This document shows positions 22,282 to 29,173 of a stretch of DNA of 34,022 bases, one piece after another (position 1 is the stretch's first letter; each line of letters starts with the position of its first letter). The position numbers were made by a program, and so were the translations under genes. The stretch is from a virus. The stretch is taken from the IMG/VR virus record IMGVR_UViG_3300044858_003347, positions 1 through 34,022 of that record; one strand, written 5' to 3'. The notes below the pieces were generated by a model that saw only the letters and a list, made by a program, of their open reading frames with translations, was not told where the DNA came from and made no database searches.

Positions 22282-22443
22282 ATGACAGCGAGCAACAAAA
22301 AACAGGGAGCGTGTTTCCCGATTGACCTCTGGCAGGAGATCAAGCGGGAAGCTGAAACAAACGACACGACACTGAGCAAAGTGATCGTTCAAGCGGTCCG
22401 CGAAATGGTGGATCGGAAAAACAAACGGAGGGCGAAGAAATGA
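22282..22443 (+). CDS. Ribbon-helix-helix (CopG/Arc-like) regulator
   Basis: A 53-residue protein from ATG 22282; the open frame extends upstream only through the operator repeats. FPIDLWQEIKREAETNDTTLSKVIVQAVREMVDRK has the strand then two-helix RHH pattern. It is likely a dimeric DNA-binding repressor of early transcription, with GTGCAC as candidate operator. The 3' end holds an AACGGAGGGC ribosome-binding site for the next gene, which overlaps by ATGA. Confidence 0.7.
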   Translation: MTASNKKQGACFPIDLWQEIKREAETNDTTLSKVIVQAVREMVDRKNKRRAKK

Positions 22444-22673
22444 ACCTCTCCGAGACTTTCATCGATATGGACGAGGCAAAGCGCCTCTCGGGTTTTTCCA
22501 GCCGATCGATCCGCGACTACATTAAACGAGGTGAGTTCGCCGCCACGATGCCACGGGGCCGGTGCGGAGGGTGGCACATCGTCCGCCAATCATTTCTTGA
22601 TTGGTGGGGCTACCGCAACGCATCGACGGCAAACCGCACGACGGTCCCAACACGGAAACGGAGGGCCGCGTAA
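22440..22673 (+). CDS. Helix-turn-helix DNA-binding protein (excisionase/MerR-like)
   Basis: A 77-residue protein with a winged-helix-type HTH: MDEAKRLSGFSSRSIRDYIKRGEF, then a wing-like MPRGRCGGWHIVRQSFLDWW. This is the pattern of phage excisionases and MerR-like DNA-binding proteins. Because it sits close to integrase, an excisionase role is plausible, but control of early genes is equally possible. A strong AACGGAGGGC Shine-Dalgarno precedes it, and it ends with the same motif before the next gene. Confidence 0.7.
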   Translation: MNLSETFIDMDEAKRLSGFSSRSIRDYIKRGEFAATMPRGRCGGWHIVRQSFLDWWGYRNASTANRTTVPTRKRRAA

Positions 22674-22822
22674 TGAACCTCTATTACTGCCAAGCAAACG
22701 GGGTCTTTGGCCGGTTCGGCGATTATGTTTGGGCGAAGTCCCGCGTGGATGCCGAGCTGGATTTTCAGCTCAAGCATCACGCATGGCCGACATCGACTCG
22801 GCTCGAACGGAGGGCGGCGTAA
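22673..22822 (+). CDS. Small hypothetical protein
   Basis: A 49-residue protein starting at a TAATG overlap (ATG 22673). An AACGGAGGGC Shine-Dalgarno lies at 22657-22666 in the preceding gene. Contains GVFGRFGDYVWAKSRVDAELDFQLKHHAW, a helix-strand pattern with no recognised function. It ends in another AACGGAGGGC copy before the next start. Confidence 0.6.
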   Translation: MNLYYCQANGVFGRFGDYVWAKSRVDAELDFQLKHHAWPTSTRLERRAA

Positions 22823-22929
22823 TGGACTACGAGACCACGCTTCGCTGTATCGGTTACGGCCTCGACTTTATCCAAATCCTCGCCCTGCCGGTCTTGTTGC
22901 TGGCGATCACTTGGAGGCTGGCACGATGA
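22822..22929 (+). CDS. Small membrane protein
   Basis: A 35-residue protein with one hydrophobic helix (IQILALPVLLLAITW). It starts at ATG 22822 by TAATG overlap and has a strong Shine-Dalgarno. Early location suggests a host-directed membrane function, such as superinfection exclusion, but nothing specific is visible. Confidence 0.5.
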   Translation: MDYETTLRCIGYGLDFIQILALPVLLLAITWRLAR

Positions 22930-23120
22930 GCCGCTGGACCCCCGCAACGGTGGAGCTGCCGGATGAAGACATCGAGGTCGTCATCCACACGGCAGACGAC
23001 GATGTGGCAACTGGCTTTTTGGATGCCGGCGTGTGGAGGTTCACGAATGCGGCCCGCGTTCTGGTGCCGGTCCTTCACTGGCAACACCTCCCCGAGCCTC
23101 CCGAGGAGGGCGCGAAATGA
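22926..23120 (+). CDS. DUF551-like protein
   Basis: A 64-residue protein starting with MSRWTPATVELPDEDIEVVIHTADDD and ending in VPVLHWQHLPEPPEE. The W-x-P-…-LP opening and HW-x-x-LPEPP close match the DUF551 family of small phage proteins of unknown function. ATGA overlaps the gene before it and the one after. Confidence 0.7.
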   Translation: MSRWTPATVELPDEDIEVVIHTADDDVATGFLDAGVWRFTNAARVLVPVLHWQHLPEPPEEGAK

Positions 23121-23287
23121 GCGCGTGGGAGGCCGTCCTTCTCTCCTCCATCGCCTTTGGGTCCATGTGGGCTTGCTACTGCATCGGCTGGCGTGACGGG
23201 CGCATGACAGAGCGCCGTCGCCAGGAGCGCTACTACCGGCGCGAGGAGTTCAACCGCGATTGGGACAACCACGACGACTTCGACTGA
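23117..23287 (+). CDS. Small membrane protein
   Basis: A 56-residue protein with a single transmembrane helix (LSSIAFGSMWACYCIGW) and a charged Arg/Glu/Asp-rich tail (GRMTERRRQERYYRREEF). It overlaps DUF551 by ATGA. It ends an early operon before the recombination genes. Function unknown. Confidence 0.55.
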   Translation: MSAWEAVLLSSIAFGSMWACYCIGWRDGRMTERRRQERYYRREEFNRDWDNHDDFD

Positions 23288-23300
23288 TTTTGCCTCGCTA

Positions 23301-23380
23301 GTCCCCAAGGGGGACGCAGGGGACAAGGGGGGCAGCGCATCCCAAAAAACGCTGACCAACAACAAACAAACAAAAGAGTG
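23301..23380 (+). promoter_or_regulatory. Leader with hairpin and CAA-rich tract
   Basis: GTCCCC (23301-23306) and GGGGAC (23310-23315) form a 6-bp hairpin; GGGGAC repeats at 23319-23324, so an alternative fold is possible. An AACAACAAACAAACAAAAG tract then precedes the ATG (23381), without a strong Shine-Dalgarno. It may control expression of the recombination genes. Confidence 0.45.
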
Positions 23381-24307
23381 ATGAAAATTGTAAAAGGAAA
23401 ACAACAGCGGCCACAGCGGGTGGTCATTTACGGGGTCGAAAGCGTCGGTAAGACGACTTTTGCCAGCAAGTTCCCTTCTCCCTTGTTCCTCGACATCGAG
23501 GGCGGCAGCAACCACCTCGCCGTGGACCGGGTCGCAGTCTCGAGTTGGAAGGAACTCGGCGAGTGCATCACCGAAGCCAGCCGGACGGATTACGAGACGG
23601 TGGTCATCGACTCGGCAGACTGGGCCGAGCGCCTAGCGGTTGAAGACCTCCTCGCCACGAGCAAGAAGCAGAGCGTCGAGGATTTCGGATTCGGCAAGGG
23701 GTGGGTGATGGCGGCGGAAAAGGTCAGCCGGTTTTTGACCGCTCTCGATATGCTCATCGATGCCGGCAAACATGTGGTTGTCCTGGCGCACTCCAAAGTC
23801 CAGCGCACGGAGCCGCCGGACATCTTGGCCGCTTACGACCGCTACGAGTTGAAGCTCTCCAAGCAGTCCTCGCCGCTGGTGAAGGAATGGGCTGACGAGC
23901 TTTGGTTTTTCCGGTTCAAGACCAAGGCCGTTTCGCAGGAGAACGGCAAGGCCAAGGGCATCGGGGGCAAGGAGCGCATCATCTTGACTACCCACTCGGC
24001 GGCTTACGACGCGAAGACCCGCTCGGGCCTCGCCGAAGAACTCCCGATGGAATGGGAATCCGTGGCGCATGTTTTTGGGAAACCTGCACCCAAAACCTCG
24101 GCGCCTGCCGTGGAGATCATTGGCCGGGAGTCGGTGGCCGTCCTCGAGGACAACGAGGAAGTCGTCAACCTCTTCCTCGTTAGCAACGGATCCATCGCCG
24201 AGGGCCAGACATGGCGAGACGCCAGCGAGAAACTGCGCCAGCAGATCGTGGCGCGGCCTGCCGCCCTAGTGGCTAAAGCCAAAGCTCAAATGGAGGTGGC
24301 GGCATGA
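23381..24307 (+). CDS. Sak4-like recombinase (RecA-core, AAA_24)
   Basis: A 308-residue P-loop ATPase. Walker A is GVESVGKTT (18-26), Walker B is VVIDSAD (74-80), and a RecA-like core continues through VVVLAHSKVQRTEPP. The C-terminus has a charged, helical tail. This family includes Sak4-type single-strand annealing proteins, which work with their own SSB. The following nuclease and DUF669-like gene support a phage recombination module. The start is ATG 23381, one codon after a GTG. It is coupled to the nuclease by ATGA. Confidence 0.8.
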   Translation: MKIVKGKQQRPQRVVIYGVESVGKTTFASKFPSPLFLDIEGGSNHLAVDRVAVSSWKELGECITEASRTDYETVVIDSADWAERLAVEDLLATSKKQSVEDFGFGKGWVMAAEKVSRFLTALDMLIDAGKHVVVLAHSKVQRTEPPDILAAYDRYELKLSKQSSPLVKEWADELWFFRFKTKAVSQENGKAKGIGGKERIILTTHSAAYDAKTRSGLAEELPMEWESVAHVFGKPAPKTSAPAVEIIGRESVAVLEDNEEVVNLFLVSNGSIAEGQTWRDASEKLRQQIVARPAALVAKAKAQMEVAA

Positions 24308-25311
24308 TCAAGGAAATCTCCCCTTCCTCCCTGCCGAAGCTCGCCGAGTGCGCCCTGTTTACGAGCGCACCCGGCACCAGCGCGGCGGCGGAGCGTGGGA
24401 CTCTATTAGACAAAGCCATCAGGGAGCTTTTGGTTGATGATCCCACGACCTACGACGGCCTCGCTGCCGAGGATCAGGCGGTGGCTCGGTGGGGCGTGGA
24501 TGAACTTCGGACGCTCTCCGGTGGCTACCATGTCGAGACCCGCGAAGAATATCTCGGCATGGAGGTTCCGGGCCTTTCCAAACCCGGAACAGCCGACGCG
24601 GTATGCGTTCGTGCTCAGTGGGTGGCAGACATAAAAACGGGAGCCGTCAGGAATTATAGGGAACAATTAAGTGCCTATTGTTTAGCCTGCATGCACGAGC
24701 ATTTTGCGGACTCGTGGACGGCTCATGTCGTTTATGTCGATCAGAGAGTTAGGCGCACCTACACATTCACGAGGGAGCAAGCCGAGGCGACCGTTTCGGC
24801 GGTGATCGCTAATGCCAGCAGCCGGTTAGCGGAGCCGACGCCTAATGAATTTTGCGGCTGGTGTGCTCATGCCAACTCGTGCCGAGCCTTGGTGCGTCAA
24901 TCGACCGAGGCGCTGGCATTAGTCAAGTCCGACCGTTGTCTTACCGATATCCGCGACCAAATCCTCGCCAATCCGGTCGAGCTATCCGCTTTCGCCGCGA
25001 ACTGGAAACTCGCCGAAAAGCAGATCGCCGAGCCGGTCATCGATGCTCTGAAGGAACGCCTCGCCGCTGGTGAGGAAATCCCCGGCTGGAAGGTCACGAC
25101 CGGCGCAGGGCGTCAGTTCGTGGAGGCCGATGCCATCGCTCGGGCCTCCGCCAATGTTTCAAAAGAAACGCTTATCCTCGCCCTCGGCGGGAAGATGAGC
25201 GCCGACAAATTTCGCCAGTTCTGCGCCGATGCCGGTGTCGAAGTGGATGAATCCGCGGTGAAAGCAGGGTCACCGATAAACACCCTGCGCCAAATCAAAT
25301 CCAAAAAATAA
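24304..25311 (+). CDS. Fe-S-type PD-(D/E)XK nuclease
   Basis: A 335-residue nuclease with PD-(D/E)XK core features: GTADAV (Asp98), VADIKTG (Asp109-x-Lys111) and QLSAYCLA (QxxxY). Cys16 near the N-terminus plus CGWCAHANSC (Cys184, Cys187, Cys193) give C-Xn-C-X2-C-X5-C, the pattern of AddB- and Cas4-like Fe-S nucleases. It probably resects DNA ends for the annealase encoded just upstream. The C-terminal 130 residues are helical (WKLAEKQIAEPVIDALKERL…). It starts by ATGA overlap with Sak4. Confidence 0.83.
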   Translation: MIKEISPSSLPKLAECALFTSAPGTSAAAERGTLLDKAIRELLVDDPTTYDGLAAEDQAVARWGVDELRTLSGGYHVETREEYLGMEVPGLSKPGTADAVCVRAQWVADIKTGAVRNYREQLSAYCLACMHEHFADSWTAHVVYVDQRVRRTYTFTREQAEATVSAVIANASSRLAEPTPNEFCGWCAHANSCRALVRQSTEALALVKSDRCLTDIRDQILANPVELSAFAANWKLAEKQIAEPVIDALKERLAAGEEIPGWKVTTGAGRQFVEADAIARASANVSKETLILALGGKMSADKFRQFCADAGVEVDESAVKAGSPINTLRQIKSKK

Positions 25312-25312
25312 T

Positions 25313-25747
25313 ATGCCTACCTACAAACAATCCGAACCGAAACCCGTCTATTTCGTCGAGCCGGGAACCTACAAAGTCGAAATCGTCAACGCCATGGAGA
25401 AGCTCTCCAAGGCCGGAAACCCGATGATCAAACTCATCTGCCGAGTCGAGATCGGCGAGGGTGCCAAGGGGCCGGAAGTGCATGAGCACCTGACCTTCAC
25501 CGAAAAAGCGGGGTGGAAGATTGACCAAGTGCGCGAAGCCTGCGGGTTCGCCGTTATCCCAGGCGAGGACATCGATGTGCAGCCCGAGGATTTCATCGGC
25601 AAGACCGCCACGGTCGTTCTTGGCGAGGAAGAGGGGGCCGACTCCGGCCATCGATTCAACACCCTCGAGCGCTGGATGTCACCCAAATCCTCGGCCCCCG
25701 CGCCGAAAGCCAAGCCCGCCAAAGAGACGGACGATATCCCGTTCTGA
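25313..25747 (+). CDS. DUF669/SSB-like protein
   Basis: A 144-residue protein with an all-β body similar to DUF669 or OB-type phage proteins: VEPGTYKVEIVNAMEKLSKAG, MIKLICRVEIGEGA, then KTATVVLGEEEG. A disordered Pro/Ala/Lys linker precedes a C-terminal DDIPF, nearly identical to the acidic tail of bacterial SSB that recruits partner proteins. It likely coats single-stranded DNA and helps the Sak4-like ATPase. The gene follows the nuclease by one base. Confidence 0.75.
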   Translation: MPTYKQSEPKPVYFVEPGTYKVEIVNAMEKLSKAGNPMIKLICRVEIGEGAKGPEVHEHLTFTEKAGWKIDQVREACGFAVIPGEDIDVQPEDFIGKTATVVLGEEEGADSGHRFNTLERWMSPKSSAPAPKAKPAKETDDIPF

Positions 25748-25759
25748 GGATTTGATCTT

Positions 25760-27262
25760 ATGATTACGCTGATCCCAACAAACAAACTTAAACCGCATCC
25801 CAAAAACCCGCGTCTTGTCATGCGGGAGGATGTCATTGAGTCAATCAAAGCAGGGCTGGCGGATGGGTTTCACCCGTCTTATGCCCTGCAAGTCTGGCCA
25901 CAGGGAGATGATTACTTCATTCTCTCCGGTCACCACCGAACCGAGTCAGCCCGCCGCCATGGCATTCAAGAAGTGCCTTGCTTCGTGCGGGAGGACTTGG
26001 ACGAGGACGAGGCTTACATGGTCCTTGCTACGGCCAACGCGCAAGGCGAACTCTCGCCGCTCGAGATCGGGATGCACGCTCTGCATTATGTGGAGAAGGC
26101 CACGGGTGGGCGAGGGCAGAAAGGCGGGCTGTCTGCTTATGCGGAGGCTGTTGGAAAAGATGTGAGGACTCTTCGAGCAAATCGAGATGCTGCAGAGGTA
26201 GCCGTAAAGATAGGGGATAACCCCCACCTTTTGAAAAAGTCAGATCACCTTGCTGCGATTCACAAACTCCCGGAGGATGCTTGGGGTGTGGCGGTCGATG
26301 CGATGCTCAAGCAGGAGCTTTCGGCCAAGGACACACAGAAGACCGTGGAGGATGCCTTGGAGGCCGCGAGCGAAATCCCAAAAGCCCAAGCCGAGCGGCT
26401 CCACGGCGTAGAGGCCCGCGTGATGGCTGGCAAAGTCCGCCGCAAAGGAGTGCGCGACCTTGTGGCAATCCTTTCCGAAATTGATGCCCTCGAGGAGCAG
26501 GTTACTGAGGGGGAGCTAACGAACGAACTGAATCCGCCGGCAGACTGGTGGGATATTCGGGAGGTTAGCGCATACAGGGACGAGATCGCTGCGGTCGTCG
26601 CAGAGGCTATGGCACTCAGGCCGACCGTCTACCGCACAGATGCCCTCTCATTACTTGGCACGATTGAGGACGGGAGCGTGGATTTAATCATCACCGACCC
26701 ACCTTATGCGACCGACATCGAGGACATCGCCGCATTTGCCAAGTCATGGGTGCCGGTTGCCATGCGCAAGCTCTCAAAGACGGGCCGCGCTTACATTTGC
26801 ACGGGAGCCTACCCAGCGGAGTTGGCAGCCTATGCCACGGAGTTGCTTGCCATCGAGGGGCTCAATGTTGGGGTGCCGTTGGTTTGGACCTACAACAACA
26901 CGATCGGGCCAGCGCCAACACATGACTATAAGACAAACTGGCAATCCATCTGGCATGTCTACCGTGAGGACGCACCGCCGATCAATTCGCCGATCCTGAC
27001 AGAGAAAAACACCGTTCACACGATCAGCGCGCCGGACGGCCGGCATGACGGGCGACTTCATGCCTGGCAGAAGCCGGACGAGTTGGCGCAGATGCTCATC
27101 CGCCATGCTTTGGCAAAGCCGGGGGCCACGGTGGTGGATCCGTTTTCTGGCACAGGCACATTCTTGGTGGCTGCATCAAAGGCCGGCCACAAGGCAATCG
27201 GCTCAGAAGTCTCCGAGGACATGATCAAAATCCAAGCCGGAAGGGGGATCCGTCATGAGTGA
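25760..27262 (+). CDS. ParB-like/DNA methyltransferase fusion
   Basis: A 500-residue fusion. Residues 1-100 are a ParB/sulfiredoxin-like N-terminal domain with IPTNKLKPHPKNPR and ILSGHHRTESARRHGIQEVP. Residues 100-265 are helical linker sequence. Residues 280-500 are an amino-methyltransferase: DPPY-type motif LIITDPPYA near residue 310 and later the SAM motif VVDPFSGTGTF, with motif order that suits the beta class. It transfers methyl to adenine N6 or cytosine N4; specificity is unknown. The gene overlaps the next by 8 bp. It could protect phage DNA or control DNA replication and packaging. Confidence 0.85.
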   Translation: MITLIPTNKLKPHPKNPRLVMREDVIESIKAGLADGFHPSYALQVWPQGDDYFILSGHHRTESARRHGIQEVPCFVREDLDEDEAYMVLATANAQGELSPLEIGMHALHYVEKATGGRGQKGGLSAYAEAVGKDVRTLRANRDAAEVAVKIGDNPHLLKKSDHLAAIHKLPEDAWGVAVDAMLKQELSAKDTQKTVEDALEAASEIPKAQAERLHGVEARVMAGKVRRKGVRDLVAILSEIDALEEQVTEGELTNELNPPADWWDIREVSAYRDEIAAVVAEAMALRPTVYRTDALSLLGTIEDGSVDLIITDPPYATDIEDIAAFAKSWVPVAMRKLSKTGRAYICTGAYPAELAAYATELLAIEGLNVGVPLVWTYNNTIGPAPTHDYKTNWQSIWHVYREDAPPINSPILTEKNTVHTISAPDGRHDGRLHAWQKPDELAQMLIRHALAKPGATVVDPFSGTGTFLVAASKAGHKAIGSEVSEDMIKIQAGRGIRHE

Positions 27263-27827
27263 CTTTGAGCAGGATAAGAGTTGGTCCGAGAGGATGCTTG
27301 CGGATGTCGTATGGCCTGCAATCCGTGCCGCTTACGGTGGTGCCAACTTGCTCTCTGTTGAAGGCGACTTTGGCGTTGTCTCCAGACAGATGGATATGAC
27401 CTCAGGCATTGATGCTTTCATCATGGGTGAGGCAGGGATGCAGTCGATTGCCAGCAGGGTTCAGCGGTGTAATCCGGCCAATCCTTGGAACACTTTCACA
27501 ATTAGAGCCGCGAGAAATACCAGAGCAAAAACAGAATACGAAAAGCGAATAATTGCTCTCGATAATGAGTCACTTCTGCCGATGGTTACGATGCAGGCGT
27601 ATGTTTCTGGTGATGAAAAATTCGCATCTGCTTCAGCAATAAAGACCGAGCATCTTTATAGGTTTATTAAAGAACACCCAGAAAAGGTAAAAATGAACCG
27701 CGCTCCTAACGCGATTTTCAAGTATGTCTGCTGGCGTGATTTAAAGGCTTGGATGATTTCAAAAGACATCCGAGGTAGCATGCGGGTTTTTCATCTGCAA
27801 GCGGAGTTCAACGAGTTGGTCAACTGA
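27255..27827 (+). CDS. Hypothetical protein, possible nuclease-like fold
   Basis: A 190-residue protein overlapping the methyltransferase. It contains SGIDAFIMGEAGMQSIASRV, reminiscent of a PD-(D/E)XK core (Asp, then a Gln-x-x-Arg), followed by PWNTFTIR and a basic RNTRAKTEYEKRI. The C-terminus has FKYVCWRDLKAWM. The overlap with a methyltransferase raises the idea of a paired nuclease or host-takeover protein. The motif is weak, so the call is only a hypothesis. GC content is lower than in neighbours. Confidence 0.5.
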   Translation: MSDFEQDKSWSERMLADVVWPAIRAAYGGANLLSVEGDFGVVSRQMDMTSGIDAFIMGEAGMQSIASRVQRCNPANPWNTFTIRAARNTRAKTEYEKRIIALDNESLLPMVTMQAYVSGDEKFASASAIKTEHLYRFIKEHPEKVKMNRAPNAIFKYVCWRDLKAWMISKDIRGSMRVFHLQAEFNELVN

Positions 27828-27828
27828 C

Positions 27829-28026
27829 ATGACCCAAGACCTCACCCTCCGCCTCTCTATCTGTCTGAACGACTGCCCTATCGGGCCGCGCATTCAACGG
27901 GCGGAGCCTCTGCCGACTTATCGGCACACCTACGCGCTGGCAGAACAGGCGGTGGCGGAGGCCGACATGGAGCGGGTGCGGGAATACATCGAACGGAACC
28001 AGAACACTATGAAGGGGAAGAAATAA
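27829..28026 (+). CDS. Small hypothetical protein
   Basis: A 65-residue protein, Pro/Arg-rich first, then helical (ALAEQAVAEADMERVREYIERNQN). It starts 1 nt after the previous gene. Its TAA overlaps the ATG at 28026 (TAATG), a coupling style used elsewhere in this genome, which matters for the overlapping frame described below. Function unknown. Confidence 0.55.
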   Translation: MTQDLTLRLSICLNDCPIGPRIQRAEPLPTYRHTYALAEQAVAEADMERVREYIERNQNTMKGKK

Positions 28027-29138
28027 TGTGGATACTCCCAAAACAATTACACACCTCGGACTTTGTGCCGGATACGGCGGCATTGAGCTTGGACTGCACC
28101 GAGTTATCCGAAATCTGCGCACGGTCGCTCTTTGTGAGATCGAAGCCTTCTGCTGCGCGAATTTGGCGGCAAAGATGGAAGCGGGACTCATGGACGCAGC
28201 ACCTATCTGGACGGATCTTAAATCCTTCCCATGGGCAGAGTTTCGTGACCGCGTGGACATCCTCACTGGGGGCTATCCCTGCCAGCCCTTCAGCGCAGCC
28301 GGAAAACGCCTCGGCACAGACGACCCTCGGCACCTCTGGCCTTTTATCGCAGACGGAATTCGGATTCTGCGACCCAAGCTCTGCTTCTTTGAGAATGTCG
28401 AAGGACACATCTCCCTCGGACTCCGAGAAGTCATTGGAGAGTTGGAATCAATCGGTTACAAAACGGCGTGGGGAATATTCAGCGCGGCTGAAGTCGGCGC
28501 ACCGCACCAGCGGAAACGGGTCTTCATCTTGGCCTACGATCAGAGCCAGCGAATACAAGGACACAGGGCCGATTGGCTCCAAGAGTCACGACCACATGCT
28601 GGGCAAGGGCTACCTCTGCGCGGTGGTGACGCAGGATGCGGCGAATTGGCTGACCCCTCAATCGGGAGATGTGACTGGCAGCACGCAGGAAGCCGTAGTG
28701 ATGTGGGCCAATGGGAAACGCCCCAAGACATCCGACCAGAGGCTACGCACCCAAGTTGCTGCGGAGCAACTCAAGTATGGCCCTCCCGCCCCGGCCAACC
28801 CCAGCACGGATGGGAGCCGCCAAGGGTTGTGGCGAACCCCAAGCTCATCAGACGGCGAGGGAGGAGTGATGGAGATGCGGGAGGGCTGTGCGGGGAAATA
28901 CAAACTGCGGGATCATGCTGCGAACGGGAACAAATCAGCAAAACTCAACCCGCGTTGGGTCGAAACGCTCCAAGGCGTCTGTATGGGGTGGACCTCGCCG
29001 AGTTGTCCGGCCTCAGTCATCAAGAACTGGCCGAAATTTGTGAGTGGATGGTGCGCTCTGACAATCGAACAGACGAACTGCGACTCCTCGGCAACGGAGT
29101 CGTGCCTGCCACCGCCGAGCGAGCTTTTCGCGTTTTGA
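28026..29138 (+). CDS. Overlapping +1-frame ORF within the cytosine methyltransferase gene
   Basis: A 370-codon frame that shares almost the whole of the methyltransferase gene in another phase. It starts at ATG 28026 with TAATG coupling to the preceding gene, a better start than the methyltransferase GTG at 28028. The product is Ser/Thr/Trp-rich, with segments SSWPTIRASEYKDTG, NWLTPQSGDVTGST and LWRTPSSSDGEGG (Trp169, Trp208, Trp269), a repeated W-x-T-(P)-x-S-x-D pattern. From memory similar frames recur in phage methyltransferase genes. Long shadow frames are common in this GC-rich window, so length alone proves little. Could be real dual coding, or a by-product. Confidence 0.4.
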   Translation: MWILPKQLHTSDFVPDTAALSLDCTELSEICARSLFVRSKPSAARIWRQRWKRDSWTQHLSGRILNPSHGQSFVTAWTSSLGAIPASPSAQPENASAQTTLGTSGLLSQTEFGFCDPSSASLRMSKDTSPSDSEKSLESWNQSVTKRRGEYSARLKSAHRTSGNGSSSWPTIRASEYKDTGPIGSKSHDHMLGKGYLCAVVTQDAANWLTPQSGDVTGSTQEAVVMWANGKRPKTSDQRLRTQVAAEQLKYGPPAPANPSTDGSRQGLWRTPSSSDGEGGVMEMREGCAGKYKLRDHAANGNKSAKLNPRWVETLQGVCMGWTSPSCPASVIKNWPKFVSGWCALTIEQTNCDSSATESCLPPPSELFAF

Positions 29139-29173
29139 TAGAGGAACTTTTTACAATGGAAGGACAAGAATAA
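28028..29173 (+). CDS. DNA (cytosine-5) methyltransferase
   Basis: A 381-residue C5 methyltransferase. Motif I is LGLCAGYGGIELG (10-22), the catalytic loop is GGYPCQPFSAAGKR with Cys85, then FFENVEGH (121-128), QRKRVFIL (161-168), and motif X-like LLGNGVVPATAERAF near the C-terminus. The target-recognition region (about 175-320) has the Arg/Gly/Pro-rich ELADPSIGRCD and VVANPKLIRRRGR repeats seen in phage-type enzymes. It methylates cytosine C5 at an unknown site, probably to evade host restriction. The GTG start (28028) gives the correct N-terminus; TAATG couples it to the next gene. Confidence 0.87.
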   Translation: MDTPKTITHLGLCAGYGGIELGLHRVIRNLRTVALCEIEAFCCANLAAKMEAGLMDAAPIWTDLKSFPWAEFRDRVDILTGGYPCQPFSAAGKRLGTDDPRHLWPFIADGIRILRPKLCFFENVEGHISLGLREVIGELESIGYKTAWGIFSAAEVGAPHQRKRVFILAYDQSQRIQGHRADWLQESRPHAGQGLPLRGGDAGCGELADPSIGRCDWQHAGSRSDVGQWETPQDIRPEATHPSCCGATQVWPSRPGQPQHGWEPPRVVANPKLIRRRGRSDGDAGGLCGEIQTAGSCCEREQISKTQPALGRNAPRRLYGVDLAELSGLSHQELAEICEWMVRSDNRTDELRLLGNGVVPATAERAFRVLIEELFTMEGQE

